Source: an uncultured Bacteroidales bacterium (lineage in GTDB: Bacteria > Bacteroidota > Bacteroidia > Bacteroidales > UBA932). From it: a DNA stretch of 5,865 nt. Shown here piece by piece: positions 5,307 to 5,865 of the stretch; the stretch's first letter is position 1, and every line of letters begins with the position of its first letter. The notes below the pieces were generated by a model. The model was not told the origin of the DNA and did not search any database. It was given only the letters and a program-made list of their open reading frames with translations. The translations under genes and the position numbers were made by a program. The stretch lies in contig CALCUQ010000278.1 of assembly GCA_937906795.1 (NCBI GenBank), positions 1 to 5,865 of the forward strand, read 5' to 3'.

Positions 5307-5865
5307 TTGTCTCTCTTTTTATAATCTTTCTTAAAATCCTTCTTAGAATCCTTTTTAAATTCTTTTTTATACCCTTTCTTAAAATCTTTCTTTTTGTCCT
5401 CTTTAGAGAAATTTTTCTTGGTCTCTTTTTTAAATTCTTTCTTGAATTCTTTCTTGAATTCCTTCTTTGGTTCTTTTACAGATTTTGATTGCATTAATTT
5501 GGCCTTTTCTTCCAAAGCCTTTCTTTTGGCCTTATTTACAGCATAAAACTCTGTAACATCATCTGTTGTAATATTTGAATCGTAGATAGTGTTTGAGATA
5601 ACTACAGATGCCAAATCTGCATCATTGAGCATTTGAAGTTGATCTGTATCTTGAGGCAAACAGTTGAATGTAAATCTTATTTGAGGATATTTGGCTGTAA
5701 TAGCGGTAAACTTTTCAATATATGAATCAATTGTTTGGGCATTGAAATCCTTGCAGGTTACAAATACTCTCTTTAGTCCATCTTTTATATAAGTGTCAAT
5801 AAGTTCTATTCCTTTAGTGTCATTTATATCAAAAGAATAAATCAACTGATCATCTGCATAGCAAA
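5303..5865 (-). CDS. Unknown protein with lysine-rich repeat tail (partial, 5' end outside window)
   Basis: I do not recognise this protein. The frame stays open to the right edge (reading CYADDQLIYSFDIND...), so a TTG at 5845 is probably internal and the true start lies beyond the window. Counting from the TTG codon as residue 1, residues 1-100 look like an alternating strand/helix domain, with predicted strands at RVFVTC (26-31), IRFTFNCLP (56-64) and LASVVIS (78-84). Residues 101-126 are probably a charged helix (NKAKRKALEEKAKLMQ), and residues 127-180 are a tail of KKEF-like units, half lysine. No signal peptide or membrane segment is visible in this part. The TGA stop overlaps the HAD start by four bases, so the two are probably translationally coupled. 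A basic tail suggests contact with nucleic acid, ribosomes or a negatively charged surface, which is inference only. Confidence 0.75.
   Translation of the reverse strand, partial: CYADDQLIYSFDINDTKGIELIDTYIKDGLKRVFVTCKDFNAQTIDSYIEKFTAITAKYPQIRFTFNCLPQDTDQLQMLNDADLASVVISNTIYDSNITTDDVTEFYAVNKAKRKALEEKAKLMQSKSVKEPKKEFKKEFKKEFKKETKKNFSKEDKKKDFKKGYKKEFKKDSKKDFKKDYKKRDK
5306..5467 (-). repeat. Degenerate 12-bp tandem repeat encoding KK(E/D)F units
   Basis: This stretch encodes about 13 units of roughly four residues. It opens with three perfect KKEF copies, then KKET, KKNF, SKED, KKKDF, KKGY, KKEF, KKDS, KKDF, KKDY and KKRDK. The first copies share the 12-base unit AAGAAAGAATTC with few changes; the later ones are diverged at DNA level but keep the pattern of two lysines, an acid and an aromatic residue. 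Of 54 residues, 27 are lysine, about 12 acidic and 9 Phe or Tyr. Such repeats can change copy number by slippage. Confidence 0.8.

Noticed and set aside
5306..5467. CRISPR or intergenic repeat array
   Set aside because: The repeats have 12-base period, are in frame and fully coding, and have no spacers.
5303..5845. TTG at 5845 as the start of the lysine-rich protein
   Set aside because: The frame continues without a stop to the right edge, and there is no ribosome site before the TTG.

Overview
The window looks like ordinary chromosomal DNA from an AT-rich member of the Bacteroidetes, most likely a gut or host-associated Bacteroidales. This is an inference from protein style, A/T-rich codon use, near absence of Shine-Dalgarno sites and very tight gene packing. 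No marker gene in the window proves it. There is no RNA gene, insertion sequence, CRISPR array or phage gene, and no intergenic gap longer than about 12 bases.

The layout is two gene strings that run into each other. On the + strand, from the left edge to 3893, are the 3' end of a probable phosphofructokinase (1-290), a signal-less GH13 alpha-amylase family enzyme with a complete catalytic triad (303-1898), a MATE-family multidrug/Na+ exporter (1904-3259) and a cytidylate kinase-like P-loop protein (3249-3893). Gaps are 12 and 5 bases, followed by an 11-base overlap, so they are probably co-transcribed. On the - strand, from the right edge back to 3890, are a lysine-rich protein of unknown function cut by the window edge (5865-5303), a HAD-superfamily phosphatase (5306-4440) and a LOG-family nucleotide hydrolase (4438-3890). 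Their spacing (ATGA overlap, then one base) also indicates one operon.

Functionally, the amylase and phosphofructokinase fit intracellular alpha-glucan breakdown feeding glycolysis. The cytidylate kinase-like protein, LOG protein and HAD phosphatase all belong to families that act on nucleotides or phosphate esters, but no shared pathway can be shown from sequence alone.

The most striking structure is at the junction of the two operons. The last genes overlap tail to tail by four bases, and a 44-bp near-perfect palindrome (3870-3913) covers both stop codons. It is most simply a bidirectional intrinsic terminator built entirely from coding sequence, and because of its symmetry two unrelated proteins end in almost the same residues (IKENGWV and IKENGQV). 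Other points are a Gly-to-Ser change in the signature motif of the LOG protein, and a 54-residue tail of KKEF-like repeats, half lysine, on the unknown protein. I see no convincing evidence of a new multi-gene defence or mobile system here.
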